The notes beneath the pieces were generated by a model. It was not told where the DNA came from. It saw nothing but the letters and a program-made list of their open reading frames with translations, and did not search any database. The position numbers and the translations under genes are program-made. From Anaerolineales bacterium (GTDB lineage: Bacteria; Chloroflexota; Anaerolineae; Anaerolineales; Villigracilaceae): a stretch of 37,490 nucleotides of DNA. Position 1 is the stretch's first letter, and every line of letters starts with the position of its first letter. The DNA is taken from the NCBI GenBank assembly GCA_020060625.1, contig JAGUZU010000010.1:1-37490 (forward strand), read 5' to 3'. Of the stretch, positions 30,395 to 37,490 are shown one piece after another.

Positions 30395-31444
30395 CTGAAA
30401 CGGTTTATTCTTTTTCTAATGGCTGTTCTTGTTGCAGGCTGCGGCTCCGCGCCGAATTTGTGGGGAGATTCCTTCGCGCCCGCGCCTGCCTCCAACGTGA
30501 TTGACACTGTGGCTGAAACGCCGTCTTCCACCAGCATGCCGACGATGCCGCCAACCGCAACCTTCACTCCCGCGCCGACATTCACGCCCACTCTTACGCC
30601 CACACCATCGCGGGCAAATATCGAGCGCGTGCTTATCATCAGTTACGATGGTATGCGCCCGGACGCCATCGAACTCGCGCCCATGCCAAACCTGATGGAA
30701 CTGGCGAAGAACGGCGCGTATTCCTACACCAGCGCCCGCACCATAGACTATCCTGCCACGTCGCCCAGCCATGCCTCCATGCTATCCGGTCTGTGCATGG
30801 AAGATCACGGCGTCATTTACAACCGATATTTCATGTACATGGGCTATTCCAAAGGCGTGGACGTTTTCGATCTCGCGCACGAAGCAGGCATGAAGACGGT
30901 CATGATCGTCAGCAAGGACAAACTCCGTCAACTTGCCGAACCCGAAACAACCGATGTTTTTGAAATCGCGTATGGCGAACCAGCCGTCACGCGCGCCGCG
31001 GTGGCGCAAATCGACGAAGGCTTTGACCTGATGTTCATTCACTTTGCGGGCGGAGACAATCGCGGGCACAAATACGGCTGGATGTCCGGCGAATATATGA
31101 AGGTCTTGCGTGAAGGCGATGAAGGGCTGGGCGCCATCATCGTCGCGCTGAAAGAAAACGGACTGTTCGACACCACGCTCTTTATCGTCACTGCCGATCA
31201 CGGCGGACACGACAAAAATCACATCGGGCTTGTCATCGAAGATTATCGCATTCCGTGGATCGCGTACGGTCCCGGTGTCGTTCAAAAGGAACTCACGCTG
31301 CCCATGTACACGATGGACACAGGCGTCACCGCCGCCTACGCCCTGAACCTGCCCCTTCAACCCGATTGGGACGGCATTCCCGTTTACGAAGCCTTCGGCG
31401 AACTGCAACTCCGCGTCCACGACGGCTATCCCTGCAAAACCTGA
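30395..31444 (+). CDS. Type I phosphodiesterase / nucleotide pyrophosphatase lipoprotein (first of a tandem pair)
   Basis: About 349 residues. The signal peptide LKRFILFLMAVLVAGC ends in a lipobox Cys, then a Thr-Pro spacer (FTPAPTFTPTLTPTP). The alkaline-phosphatase-superfamily domain has the metal residues in ISYDGMRPDA, the Thr nucleophile in PATSPSHASML, the pair in FAGGDNRGHKYG, and TADHGGHDKNH. Such enzymes (ENPP type) cut phosphodiesters outside the cell. No ATG fits: the best start is CTG 30395 behind GGAGA with a 10-nt gap, one base from an ATG. The next ATG (30419) would destroy the signal peptide. A paralogue follows 9 bp downstream. Confidence 0.87.
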   Translation: MKRFILFLMAVLVAGCGSAPNLWGDSFAPAPASNVIDTVAETPSSTSMPTMPPTATFTPAPTFTPTLTPTPSRANIERVLIISYDGMRPDAIELAPMPNLMELAKNGAYSYTSARTIDYPATSPSHASMLSGLCMEDHGVIYNRYFMYMGYSKGVDVFDLAHEAGMKTVMIVSKDKLRQLAEPETTDVFEIAYGEPAVTRAAVAQIDEGFDLMFIHFAGGDNRGHKYGWMSGEYMKVLREGDEGLGAIIVALKENGLFDTTLFIVTADHGGHDKNHIGLVIEDYRIPWIAYGPGVVQKELTLPMYTMDTGVTAAYALNLPLQPDWDGIPVYEAFGELQLRVHDGYPCKT

Positions 31445-31453
31445 TTCCCAACC

Positions 31454-32482
31454 ATGACAAAACATTTTAGATTTTTGACTCTCTTTACGATTCTTCTGCA
31501 CGCCTGCCAGCCTTCCGCCTCACTCGCGCCGACGCCTGCTCCTGTCATCCCCACAGCGACTCTCACTCCAAGCCCCTCACTCGCGCCGCCGACCCAAACC
31601 CTCCCGCCGACATCCACGCCCGAGCCTTTGCCGAATATCGAGCGTGTATTAATCGTCAGTTTTGACGGCTTGCGTCCCGACGCGATAGAGGCGGCGAACA
31701 TGGACTCCACCATGGAATTGATGCAAACCGGCGCATATACGCTGACCGCGCAGACGATCGATCCCAGTCTGACATTGCCCGCGCATTCTTCCATGCTGGT
31801 GGGGACTTGTCCCGCCAAACACATCGTCCGCTGGAACGTGTACGTCCCCGAAAATGGATTTGCCCTCGGCTCCGACATCTTCGACCTTGCCCATGCCGCC
31901 GGCTTGCGGACGGTGTTCGTGACGGGCAAGGAAAAACTGCGCCAGGTCACCGAGCCGACCAGCACCGATTTCTTCGAATTCATAGATAGAACGGACAAAA
32001 TTCAAGACAAGACCACGGTCTTGCGGCTTGCTCTTGACCAGATTGCTCAAGGCTTTGGTTTGATGTTCGTCCATTTTGCGGAGGGCGATATCGAAGGTCA
32101 TAACAAGGGCTGGATGTCGCGCGCGCAATTGGACGTATATGGGCGCGAAGACCGCGGACTCGGCTCGATGATCCAAACCCTGAAAGACAAGGGCATGTAC
32201 GAAACCACGCTCATCATCGTCACCTCTGACCATGGCGGCCACGACTCGACTCACGGAACCGGTCTCCCCGACGACATGACCATCCCCTGGGTTATCAACG
32301 GTCCGCGTATCCTGCCGGGGGAGTTACAAACGCAGGTTCACATCATGGATACCGCCGCCACTGCCGCCTTTGCGCTTGGTCTGCCCATCCCACCCGAATG
32401 GGATGGCATTCCCGTCTACGAAGCCTTTGGCTTGCCTGTGGACTTCACTCGAAATGGGGGATGTGCCGGCGTCACGCCGTAG
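31454..32482 (+). CDS. Type I phosphodiesterase / nucleotide pyrophosphatase lipoprotein (second of a tandem pair)
   Basis: 342 residues, a paralogue of the preceding gene with the same layout. The lipobox ends LLHAC, the spacer is rich in Pro and Thr, and the domain has VSFDGLRPDA, the Thr in SLTLPAHSSML, VHFAEGDIEGHNKGW and TSDHGGHD. The C-terminal PPEWDGIPVYEAFG repeats the sister motif PDWDGIPVYEAFG. The copies differ over most positions, so the duplication is not recent. Both are likely secreted and lipid-anchored enzymes with related substrates, perhaps nucleotides or phospholipid head groups. Confidence 0.88.
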   Translation: MTKHFRFLTLFTILLHACQPSASLAPTPAPVIPTATLTPSPSLAPPTQTLPPTSTPEPLPNIERVLIVSFDGLRPDAIEAANMDSTMELMQTGAYTLTAQTIDPSLTLPAHSSMLVGTCPAKHIVRWNVYVPENGFALGSDIFDLAHAAGLRTVFVTGKEKLRQVTEPTSTDFFEFIDRTDKIQDKTTVLRLALDQIAQGFGLMFVHFAEGDIEGHNKGWMSRAQLDVYGREDRGLGSMIQTLKDKGMYETTLIIVTSDHGGHDSTHGTGLPDDMTIPWVINGPRILPGELQTQVHIMDTAATAAFALGLPIPPEWDGIPVYEAFGLPVDFTRNGGCAGVTP

Positions 32483-32566
32483 TACTTTTGTTTCGTTGAG
32501 GCTTTTGGCAATCCGGCGTTAAAATCTGCGCGCTTTACAGGTTATTTATCGGTAGGAGAGAGTTGG

Positions 32567-32593
32567 GCGGGTTCCGTGTTTCGCGGAACCCGC
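32567..32593 (+). terminator. Hairpin after the phosphodiesterase pair
   Basis: GCGGGTTCCG (32567-32576) and CGGAACCCGC (32584-32593) pair perfectly around a 7-nt loop. The tail (TCGTGGTTT) has few T, so it is a weaker terminator. It separates the phosphodiesterase genes from the MarR promoter. Confidence 0.6.
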
Positions 32594-32612
32594 TCGTGGT
32601 TTAAATTGCCCC

Positions 32613-32639
32613 TTGACAAAAACTTTAGCGGCGTATAAA
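32613..32639 (+). promoter_or_regulatory. Promoter of the marR-ABC exporter operon
   Basis: TTGACA (32613-32618) and TATAAA (32634-32639) are 15 bp apart, a slightly short spacer. The operator overlaps the end of the -10 box. Confidence 0.75.
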
Positions 32640-32656
32640 GTTAAGCCCGCTTAACT
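32639..32656 (+). promoter_or_regulatory. Palindromic MarR operator
   Basis: AGTTAAGC-CC-GCTTAACT is a perfect 8-bp inverted repeat right at the transcription start. A half-site GGCTTAAC follows at 32665-32672, directly before the ATG. MarR proteins bind such palindromes, so autorepression released by a drug-like ligand is expected. Confidence 0.75.
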
Positions 32657-32673
32657 AAAAAGAAGGCTTAACG

Positions 32674-33126
32674 ATGACAAAACCTCCCCCGATTTCCCAC
32701 TCCCTGCGCGCGTGGATGGACGTGTTCATGCACCGCTCCATGCGCGGCTGGACGCATTTCGCCAAGTCCACAGGGCTGACCATGCCGCAGTTCAGCATTT
32801 TGATGCAGGTCTATCATCACAAGGGCGTGTGCGGCATGTCCGACATCAGCGAACGCTTCGACATCACCAATGCGGCGGCGAGCCAGTTGGTGGAGAAGCT
32901 CGTCCAGGGAGAATACATCGAACGAGCCGAAGACCCCAGTGACCGCCGCGCCAAGCTTTTGCAACTCACGCAAAAGGGTAAGGACCTGATCGAGGCAAGC
33001 GTGAACGAACGCTATCGCTGGATGGATGAACTGGGGAAGTCGCTTTCGGCGGAAGAGAAGGGCAAGGTCGTCGAAGCGTTGACCATTCTCACCGAGGCGG
33101 CGAAGAAATTGGAGAATAGGGGGTAG
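32674..33126 (+). CDS. MarR-family transcriptional regulator
   Basis: 150 residues. The winged helix has MPQFSILMQVYHHKGVCGMSDISE and the recognition helix ITNAAASQLVEKLVQGEYIERAEDPSDRRAKLLQLTQKG, the standard MarR core, flanked by dimerisation helices. It would repress itself and the two following ABC exporter genes through the palindrome at 32639-32656. Drug or toxin binding relieves repression in many MarR-exporter pairs. The ligand here is unknown. Confidence 0.93.
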   Translation: MTKPPPISHSLRAWMDVFMHRSMRGWTHFAKSTGLTMPQFSILMQVYHHKGVCGMSDISERFDITNAAASQLVEKLVQGEYIERAEDPSDRRAKLLQLTQKGKDLIEASVNERYRWMDELGKSLSAEEKGKVVEALTILTEAAKKLENRG

Positions 33127-33174
33127 GGAATAGTAAGTAGCGAGCAGTGAACAATAAACAGTAAAAGGAATTTT

Positions 33175-35127
33175 ATGCAGGCATCCATATCTCAACCCAT
33201 GTCACGCGGACGGCGGCGCGGCGGAGGCTCTTCCTTCAAGGGCATTCTGCGCGCGGTCCGTTACCTGACGCGCTATAAGCGCCAGGCGCTTTTACCGTAT
33301 ATCTTTTTGCTCATTGCCACGCTCTCGCAACTGGCTGTGCCGCGTATGGTGCGCAATGTGATCGATGCCGTCACGAGCGGCTACATCTCCAGTCAGATTT
33401 TGCAGGCGCTGGAGAAGATCCCCGCGGAGTTTGTCGGGGCGGCGCTGCCGAAGATTCTGGAGGCTGCGGGTAGACCAGAGTCCACGACGCTGGACCAGCT
33501 CAAAGTCCAGTTGGAGGCGGATGTGAACAATGCGCCGCAGGCGCTTGCATACGCCCTGGTCGCCATCGTCGTCTTCGCCGCGCTGCGCGGTCTCTTCTCG
33601 TTTTTGCAGGCGTTCTGGGCGGAGAAGAATTCGCAGACGGTCGCGTATGACCTGCGCAACGACTTGTATGCAAAGATCCAAAATTTGTCTTTTTCGTATC
33701 ACGATAAAAACCAGACAGGACAGTTGATGATCCGCGCGACGGACGATGTGGAAAAGGTGCGCCTGTTCATTGGACAAGGTTTGCTGCAGCTCGTCGGCGC
33801 GGTGATTCTATTGTCGGGAACGGTCATCATCCTGTTCGCGTCGAACGCCTCGATGGCATGGACGGCGATGCCGATCCTGCCGATTGCCATTGTGGTGTTT
33901 ATTATCTTTGCCAGCCTCGCCCAGCCGATGTTCTCGAAGGTACAGCAGAAGTTGTCTCATTTGAATACGGTGTTGCAGGAAAACCTTGCGGGTATCAAGG
34001 TCATCAAGGCGTTCACTCGTGAGAAGGAGGAACGCGCGAAGTTCGAGAAAGCCGCGGACGCCACAATGAATCAGCAGATCGCGGTTTCGCGTTTGTTCAC
34101 GTTCATGTTTCCGTTCATTTTCCTGATCGCCAATCTTGGGCAAGCCGCGATCTTATATGTGGGGGGTAAACAGATTGTCGCTGGCGCGCTCAGTCTCGGC
34201 GCGTGGCAGGAGTTCTCGCTGTATCTGATCTACCTTTTCTTCCCCATCATGATGTTCGGAATGATCGTCACGCAAATGGGACAGGCGGGCGCGTCGGCGG
34301 AGCGCATCTTCGAAATTCTCGATGCCAGGTCCGACATCGTGGACAAGCCTGACGCGGTCGATTTGCCCGACGTCACCGGCACGGTAAAGTTCGAGGATGT
34401 CACCTTCCGTTATTTTGGCGGCGGCGAGCCGGTGCTGAGCAAGGTCACGTTCGAAGCGCAGCCCGGGGAGAGGATTGCACTGCTCGGCGCGACAGGCTCG
34501 GGCAAGACCACCATCATCAACCTGCTTCCGCGCTTCTATGATCCCAGCGAAGGCAGGATTACGATTGACGGATACGACCTGCGGGACGTAACGCTCGACT
34601 CGCTGCGCTCGCGAATCGGCATCGTATTGCAGGAAACAACCCTGTTCAGCGGAACGATCCGTGAGAACATCGCATTCGGCAAACCCGACGCCTCGCAGGA
34701 GGAAATTGAAAACGCCGCGAAAGCCGCCGCCGCGCACGACTTCATCATCTCGTTCCCCGAAGGCTACAACACCCACGTCGGCGAACGCGGCGCAACCCTT
34801 TCCGGCGGACAAAAACAACGCATCGCCATCGCCCGCGCATTGCTCCTGAACCCGCGCATTCTCATCCTTGACGACTCCACTTCCAGCGTGGACCTCAACA
34901 CCGAGGCGCAGATCCAGAAAGCGCTCGACAAACTCATGGAAGGACGCACATCGTTCGTCATTGCACAGCGCATCGGCACCGTCATGAGCGCCGACAAGAT
35001 CCTCGTGCTCGATAAAGGCGAGGTCGTGGCGCAAGGCAGGCACGCCGACTTGATGGAAAACAACGCCATTTACGCGGAAATCTATAACTCACAGATATTG
35101 ACACATGAACATGAACATAAAAATTAA
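33175..35127 (+). CDS. ABC exporter half-transporter with degenerate ATP site
   Basis: 650 residues: six helices, then a nucleotide-binding domain. Walker A is GATGSGKT (438-445) and the signature is LSGGQ (542-546). The Walker B DD (566-567) has Asp where the catalytic Glu should be, and the switch His is Q598 (IAQRIGT). These changes are those of the non-catalytic site partner in heterodimeric exporters such as TM287/288 and BmrCD. Between helices 1 and 2 lies an outer loop of about 70 residues, longer than usual. The second gene completes the pair. AAAGGA precedes the ATG. Substrate: probably a drug or lipid, by family. Confidence 0.93.
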   Translation: MQASISQPMSRGRRRGGGSSFKGILRAVRYLTRYKRQALLPYIFLLIATLSQLAVPRMVRNVIDAVTSGYISSQILQALEKIPAEFVGAALPKILEAAGRPESTTLDQLKVQLEADVNNAPQALAYALVAIVVFAALRGLFSFLQAFWAEKNSQTVAYDLRNDLYAKIQNLSFSYHDKNQTGQLMIRATDDVEKVRLFIGQGLLQLVGAVILLSGTVIILFASNASMAWTAMPILPIAIVVFIIFASLAQPMFSKVQQKLSHLNTVLQENLAGIKVIKAFTREKEERAKFEKAADATMNQQIAVSRLFTFMFPFIFLIANLGQAAILYVGGKQIVAGALSLGAWQEFSLYLIYLFFPIMMFGMIVTQMGQAGASAERIFEILDARSDIVDKPDAVDLPDVTGTVKFEDVTFRYFGGGEPVLSKVTFEAQPGERIALLGATGSGKTTIINLLPRFYDPSEGRITIDGYDLRDVTLDSLRSRIGIVLQETTLFSGTIRENIAFGKPDASQEEIENAAKAAAAHDFIISFPEGYNTHVGERGATLSGGQKQRIAIARALLLNPRILILDDSTSSVDLNTEAQIQKALDKLMEGRTSFVIAQRIGTVMSADKILVLDKGEVVAQGRHADLMENNAIYAEIYNSQILTHEHEHKN

Positions 35128-35138
35128 CAACAACATCC

Positions 35139-35217
35139 GTCATTGCGAGCGGAGCGAAGCAATCCCCAACACGTATTGGAGATTGCTTCGTCGGACTAAC
35201 ACCCTCCTCGCAATGAC
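35139..35217. repeat. MITE-like palindromic repeat, copy 3
   Basis: The ends GTCATTGCGAG and CTCGCAATGAC are perfect inverted repeats, and inner arms CGAAGCAATC / GATTGCTTCG are also perfect. It lies in the gap between the two exporter genes. It matches copies at 2823-2919 and 6140-6235. Confidence 0.9.
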
Positions 35218-35232
35218 AAACGAGGTGGCATT

Positions 35233-37245
35233 ATGATGCACGGTCGCGCAGGCGGAATGCTCAATCAGGAAACCATCAAACCCCGAAACCTGGGTGAAAC
35301 TCTCGCGCGCCTCGGCGGATACTTCGGTCAATACTGGCACATGATCGTCCTGGCGGTGCTTTTCGTTGTGATCTCCACCTGGACCCAGGTGACGACGCCC
35401 GAATTGATGGGGCAGGCAACGGACTGCTTCCTCGTCCCGGCGGGCTCTTCGAATGGAGGACTCGCTTCATTCTTCCCTCAGCCTGATTCACAGCCCCAAA
35501 CTTCATCCAGCTGCTACCTCGCCACAGACGATCCCTCCACGCTTTCATTCACGCGCCAAATCATCTACAACGCCTACACCCTCGGCGGATTCGATGCCCC
35601 CGATCCATTGACCATGGCCAGCGATCAGCGCATCGAAGGTTTGGCAAGGCTTATCCTCGTGATGATTGCCTTGTTTTTACTCGGCGCGATCCTCACGGGC
35701 GCGACCTTCTTCACCATGGCGTGGACGGGTCAGCACGTTCTGCGCGTTCTGCGCGTGAAAGTGTTCGAGCAGTTGCACAAGCTCTCGCTCAGTTATTACT
35801 CCGAACACGAAGCGGGCGACCTGATGAGCCGCATCACGAACGATACGACCGCCATCGAGCAGGCATTCTCGTTCGCGCTGGTCAACGTGTTCAGCGGCAT
35901 TCTCCTGCTCGTGTGGGTGGCATATAACATGCTCACTGCCAACCTGCCGTTCGCCTTGCTTTCCTTGTCCGTTGCGCCGGTCATGTTCCTCGCCACGCTG
36001 TATTTCTCGAACCAGGCGCGCAAAGCCTTCCGTGTGGCGCGGCAGGAGATCGGCTCTGTCAACGCGGAATTGCAGGAAAGCATCGCCGCCGTCCGTGAGG
36101 TGCAGGCGTTCAACCGCGCGGGCGAGAACATCGAGCAGTTCAAGGAAGTCAACGCCGCCAACCGCGACGCCAACGTCCGCGCTGTGGCGTACACCTCCGC
36201 GCTTGCCCCCGCATTGGAAGCCCTATCCTATGTGGCGCTCGCCATCGTTACAGGCGTGGGCGGATGGTACCTGCTCAAGGGGCAGACTCTTTTTGGCACA
36301 ACGGTTACGCTTGGCTTGGTCGTCACCTTCCTTGCCTATGTCCAGCGCTTCAACCAGCCGATCCAGCAGATCGCTGTTTTGTGGACGAATATTCAGAACG
36401 CCATTGCAGGCGCGGAACGCATTTTTGGCATTCTCGATGAGAAACCGTCCGTGTTCAACAAGCCTGAAGCGCGGAAGATGCCAGCGATCAAGGGATGGGT
36501 CGAATTCGATAAAGCGACTCACTCCTACGAAGACGGCGTGCCCGTCTTGAAGGACGTCTCCTTCACCGCCGAGCCTGGGCAGACCATCGCGATTGTCGGT
36601 CCCACCGGCGCGGGCAAGACGACCATCATCAACCTCATCCCGCGCTTCTACGATGTGACCAGCGGCGCGGTGCGGATTGACGGCATTGATGTCCGTGATG
36701 TCAGCATGAAGTCATTGCGCGAGCAGATCGGGATCGTGCTGCAGGATACCTTCCTGTTCAGCCAGAGCGTGATGGACAACGTCCGCTTTGGGAGACCGGA
36801 TGCCACAGACGAAGAAGTGATGGCTGCAATCAAATTGGCGAACGCTGATTCATTCATCGAACGCCTGCCGGAGAAATATGAAACAGTGCTGGGTGAACGC
36901 GGCTCAGGTTTGAGCCAGGGGCAGCGCCAGTTACTGTCCATTGCGCGGGCGGCGTTGTCGGACCCGAAAATACTTATTTTGGACGAAGCAACCTCCAGCG
37001 TAGACACGCGAACCGAGCGTCTCATCCAGAAAGCGTTCGATCAACTCCTCGAAGACCGCACGGCGTTTGTCATCGCGCACCGCTTGTCCACCATCCGCAA
37101 TGCCGATATGATTTTGGTTTTGAAGGACGGTCAGATCATCGAACGCGGCAAACACGACGACCTGCTTGCAAAGCGAGGCTTTTATTGCGACCTGTATATG
37201 AGCCAGTTCAAGAAGCAGGAAGAGATGGAGGCGTCCCCCGCGTAG
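35233..37245 (+). CDS. ABC exporter half-transporter with complete ATP site
   Basis: 670 residues: six helices, then a canonical nucleotide-binding domain. Walker A is GPTGAGKT (456-463), the signature is LSQGQ (560-564), Walker B has D584-E585, and the switch His is H616 (IAHRLST). It supplies the catalytic Glu and switch His missing from its partner. Its LSQGQ signature faces the partner's degenerate half in the dimer. Between helix 1 and 2 is an unusually long outer loop (about residues 55-135) with two Cys and many Ser, Pro and Gln, which may form a small disulfide-linked cap. The ATG follows GAGGTGG. A terminator lies 7 bp after the stop. Confidence 0.94.
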   Translation: MMHGRAGGMLNQETIKPRNLGETLARLGGYFGQYWHMIVLAVLFVVISTWTQVTTPELMGQATDCFLVPAGSSNGGLASFFPQPDSQPQTSSSCYLATDDPSTLSFTRQIIYNAYTLGGFDAPDPLTMASDQRIEGLARLILVMIALFLLGAILTGATFFTMAWTGQHVLRVLRVKVFEQLHKLSLSYYSEHEAGDLMSRITNDTTAIEQAFSFALVNVFSGILLLVWVAYNMLTANLPFALLSLSVAPVMFLATLYFSNQARKAFRVARQEIGSVNAELQESIAAVREVQAFNRAGENIEQFKEVNAANRDANVRAVAYTSALAPALEALSYVALAIVTGVGGWYLLKGQTLFGTTVTLGLVVTFLAYVQRFNQPIQQIAVLWTNIQNAIAGAERIFGILDEKPSVFNKPEARKMPAIKGWVEFDKATHSYEDGVPVLKDVSFTAEPGQTIAIVGPTGAGKTTIINLIPRFYDVTSGAVRIDGIDVRDVSMKSLREQIGIVLQDTFLFSQSVMDNVRFGRPDATDEEVMAAIKLANADSFIERLPEKYETVLGERGSGLSQGQRQLLSIARAALSDPKILILDEATSSVDTRTERLIQKAFDQLLEDRTAFVIAHRLSTIRNADMILVLKDGQIIERGKHDDLLAKRGFYCDLYMSQFKKQEEMEASPA

Positions 37246-37251
37246 AAATCC

Positions 37252-37289
37252 TAAGGACACGGCGACGCCGCGTCCTTAACTCCTTTTTT
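37252..37289 (+). terminator. Terminator of the ABC exporter operon
   Basis: TAAGGACACGGCG (37252-37264) and CGCCGCGTCCTTA (37266-37278) pair with one mismatch (the innermost pairs open to form the loop), followed by TCCTTTTTTT. Confidence 0.85.
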
Positions 37290-37291
37290 AG

Positions 37292-37376
37292 ACACGGATT
37301 ACGCGGATTACACTGATTTTCACGGAAAAACCTTTGAACAACCCGCGTTTATCCGTGTTATCCGTCAAATCCGTGT
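37292..37376. repeat. MITE-like inverted repeat (ACACGGATT family)
   Basis: Two 34-nt arms, 37292-37325 and 37343-37376, are inverted with about three quarters identity and both begin or end with ACACGGATT. Periodic CGGATTA units occur within the arms. It lies in the gene-free stretch after the exporter operon. The bases 37377-37469 hold nothing I can assign. Confidence 0.75.
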
Positions 37377-37469
37377 ACTTAAGAAACAGTCTCTTAGCTG
37401 GACTTTATCCATTTGAACATTAACAGAAAGCAGGGTAAGCTAAGGCAAACACTCCACCAAGAGGTCGCC

Positions 37470-37490
37470 GATGCCAACCCTGCACGCAGA
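37470..37490 (+). CDS. Possible start of a gene cut by the window edge
   Basis: ATG at 37470 follows AGAGG with a 6-nt gap and stays open for the six codons visible (MPTLHA). Nothing more can be said. Confidence 0.3.

Noticed and set aside
34153-35043. Open frame of 296 codons opposite the first ABC exporter ATPase domain
   Set aside because: The sense strand carries Walker A, signature and Walker B; the antisense frame is a by-product.

Overview
The window looks like a chromosomal piece of a Chloroflexota bacterium, most probably of the class Anaerolineae. This is inferred from gene content and style: many lipoproteins with a Thr-Pro-rich spacer after the lipobox Cys, abundant palindromic repeats between (and twice inside) genes, start codons placed 6-7 nt behind a TATAAT box, and a B-type heme-copper oxidase locus. 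No rRNA or taxonomic marker was available to confirm it. Function calls were made by reading motifs, without database searches.

Region 1 (1-8390, + strand) is a respiratory and copper locus. It holds a 53-residue one-helix subunit, a CuA subunit II, and a subunit I of the heme-copper superfamily. These are followed by a DsbD/TauE-like membrane protein, a CcoI-type Cu+ ATPase, and a large fusion of cytochrome b, two [4Fe-4S] clusters and an MvhD-like domain. Subunit I keeps all six heme and CuB histidines but has Gln where oxygen reductases carry the cross-linked helix-VI Tyr, so NO reduction or an undescribed activity is possible. The locus is full of repeats: MITE-like palindromes, an 8-bp tandem array, and two G/C-rich palindromes inserted in frame inside the ATPase and the cytochrome b fusion.

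Region 2 (8400-13400) is accessory. It contains a PIN/Phd toxin-antitoxin pair, a small exported protein, AzlCD amino-acid exporter subunits, a GGDEF protein with a degenerate receiver domain, tRNA-Lys(CTT) with its own promoter and terminator, a DUF554 membrane protein and a PduO-type cobalamin adenosyltransferase.

Region 3 (13429-18520, + strand) starts with a HET-C/phospholipase-C-like protein and continues with the conserved housekeeping run yqeY, pgpH (c-di-AMP hydrolase), ybeY and dgkA, then an endonuclease IV-like enzyme.

Region 4 (18533-25021, mostly - strand) carries a frameshifted trypsin-like lipoprotein, an anchored protein and a PrsW-like protease that also appears frameshifted, all behind one good promoter. 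Next come a GNAT acetyltransferase, a NarL-type response regulator, and an M23 peptidase / SDR / DinB operon.

Region 5 (25022-37490, + strand) opens with a c-di-GMP-I (GEMM) riboswitch and an overlapping terminator ahead of a secreted trypsin-like protease. It continues with a toast-rack lipoprotein, an Rrf2 regulator, another lipoprotein, a lone urocanate hydratase and two tandem phosphodiesterase-type lipoproteins. It ends with a MarR regulator with a perfect palindromic operator driving a heterodimeric ABC exporter that has one degenerate ATP site. The diguanylate cyclase of region 2 and the riboswitch of region 5 suggest that c-di-GMP controls extracellular proteolysis in this organism.
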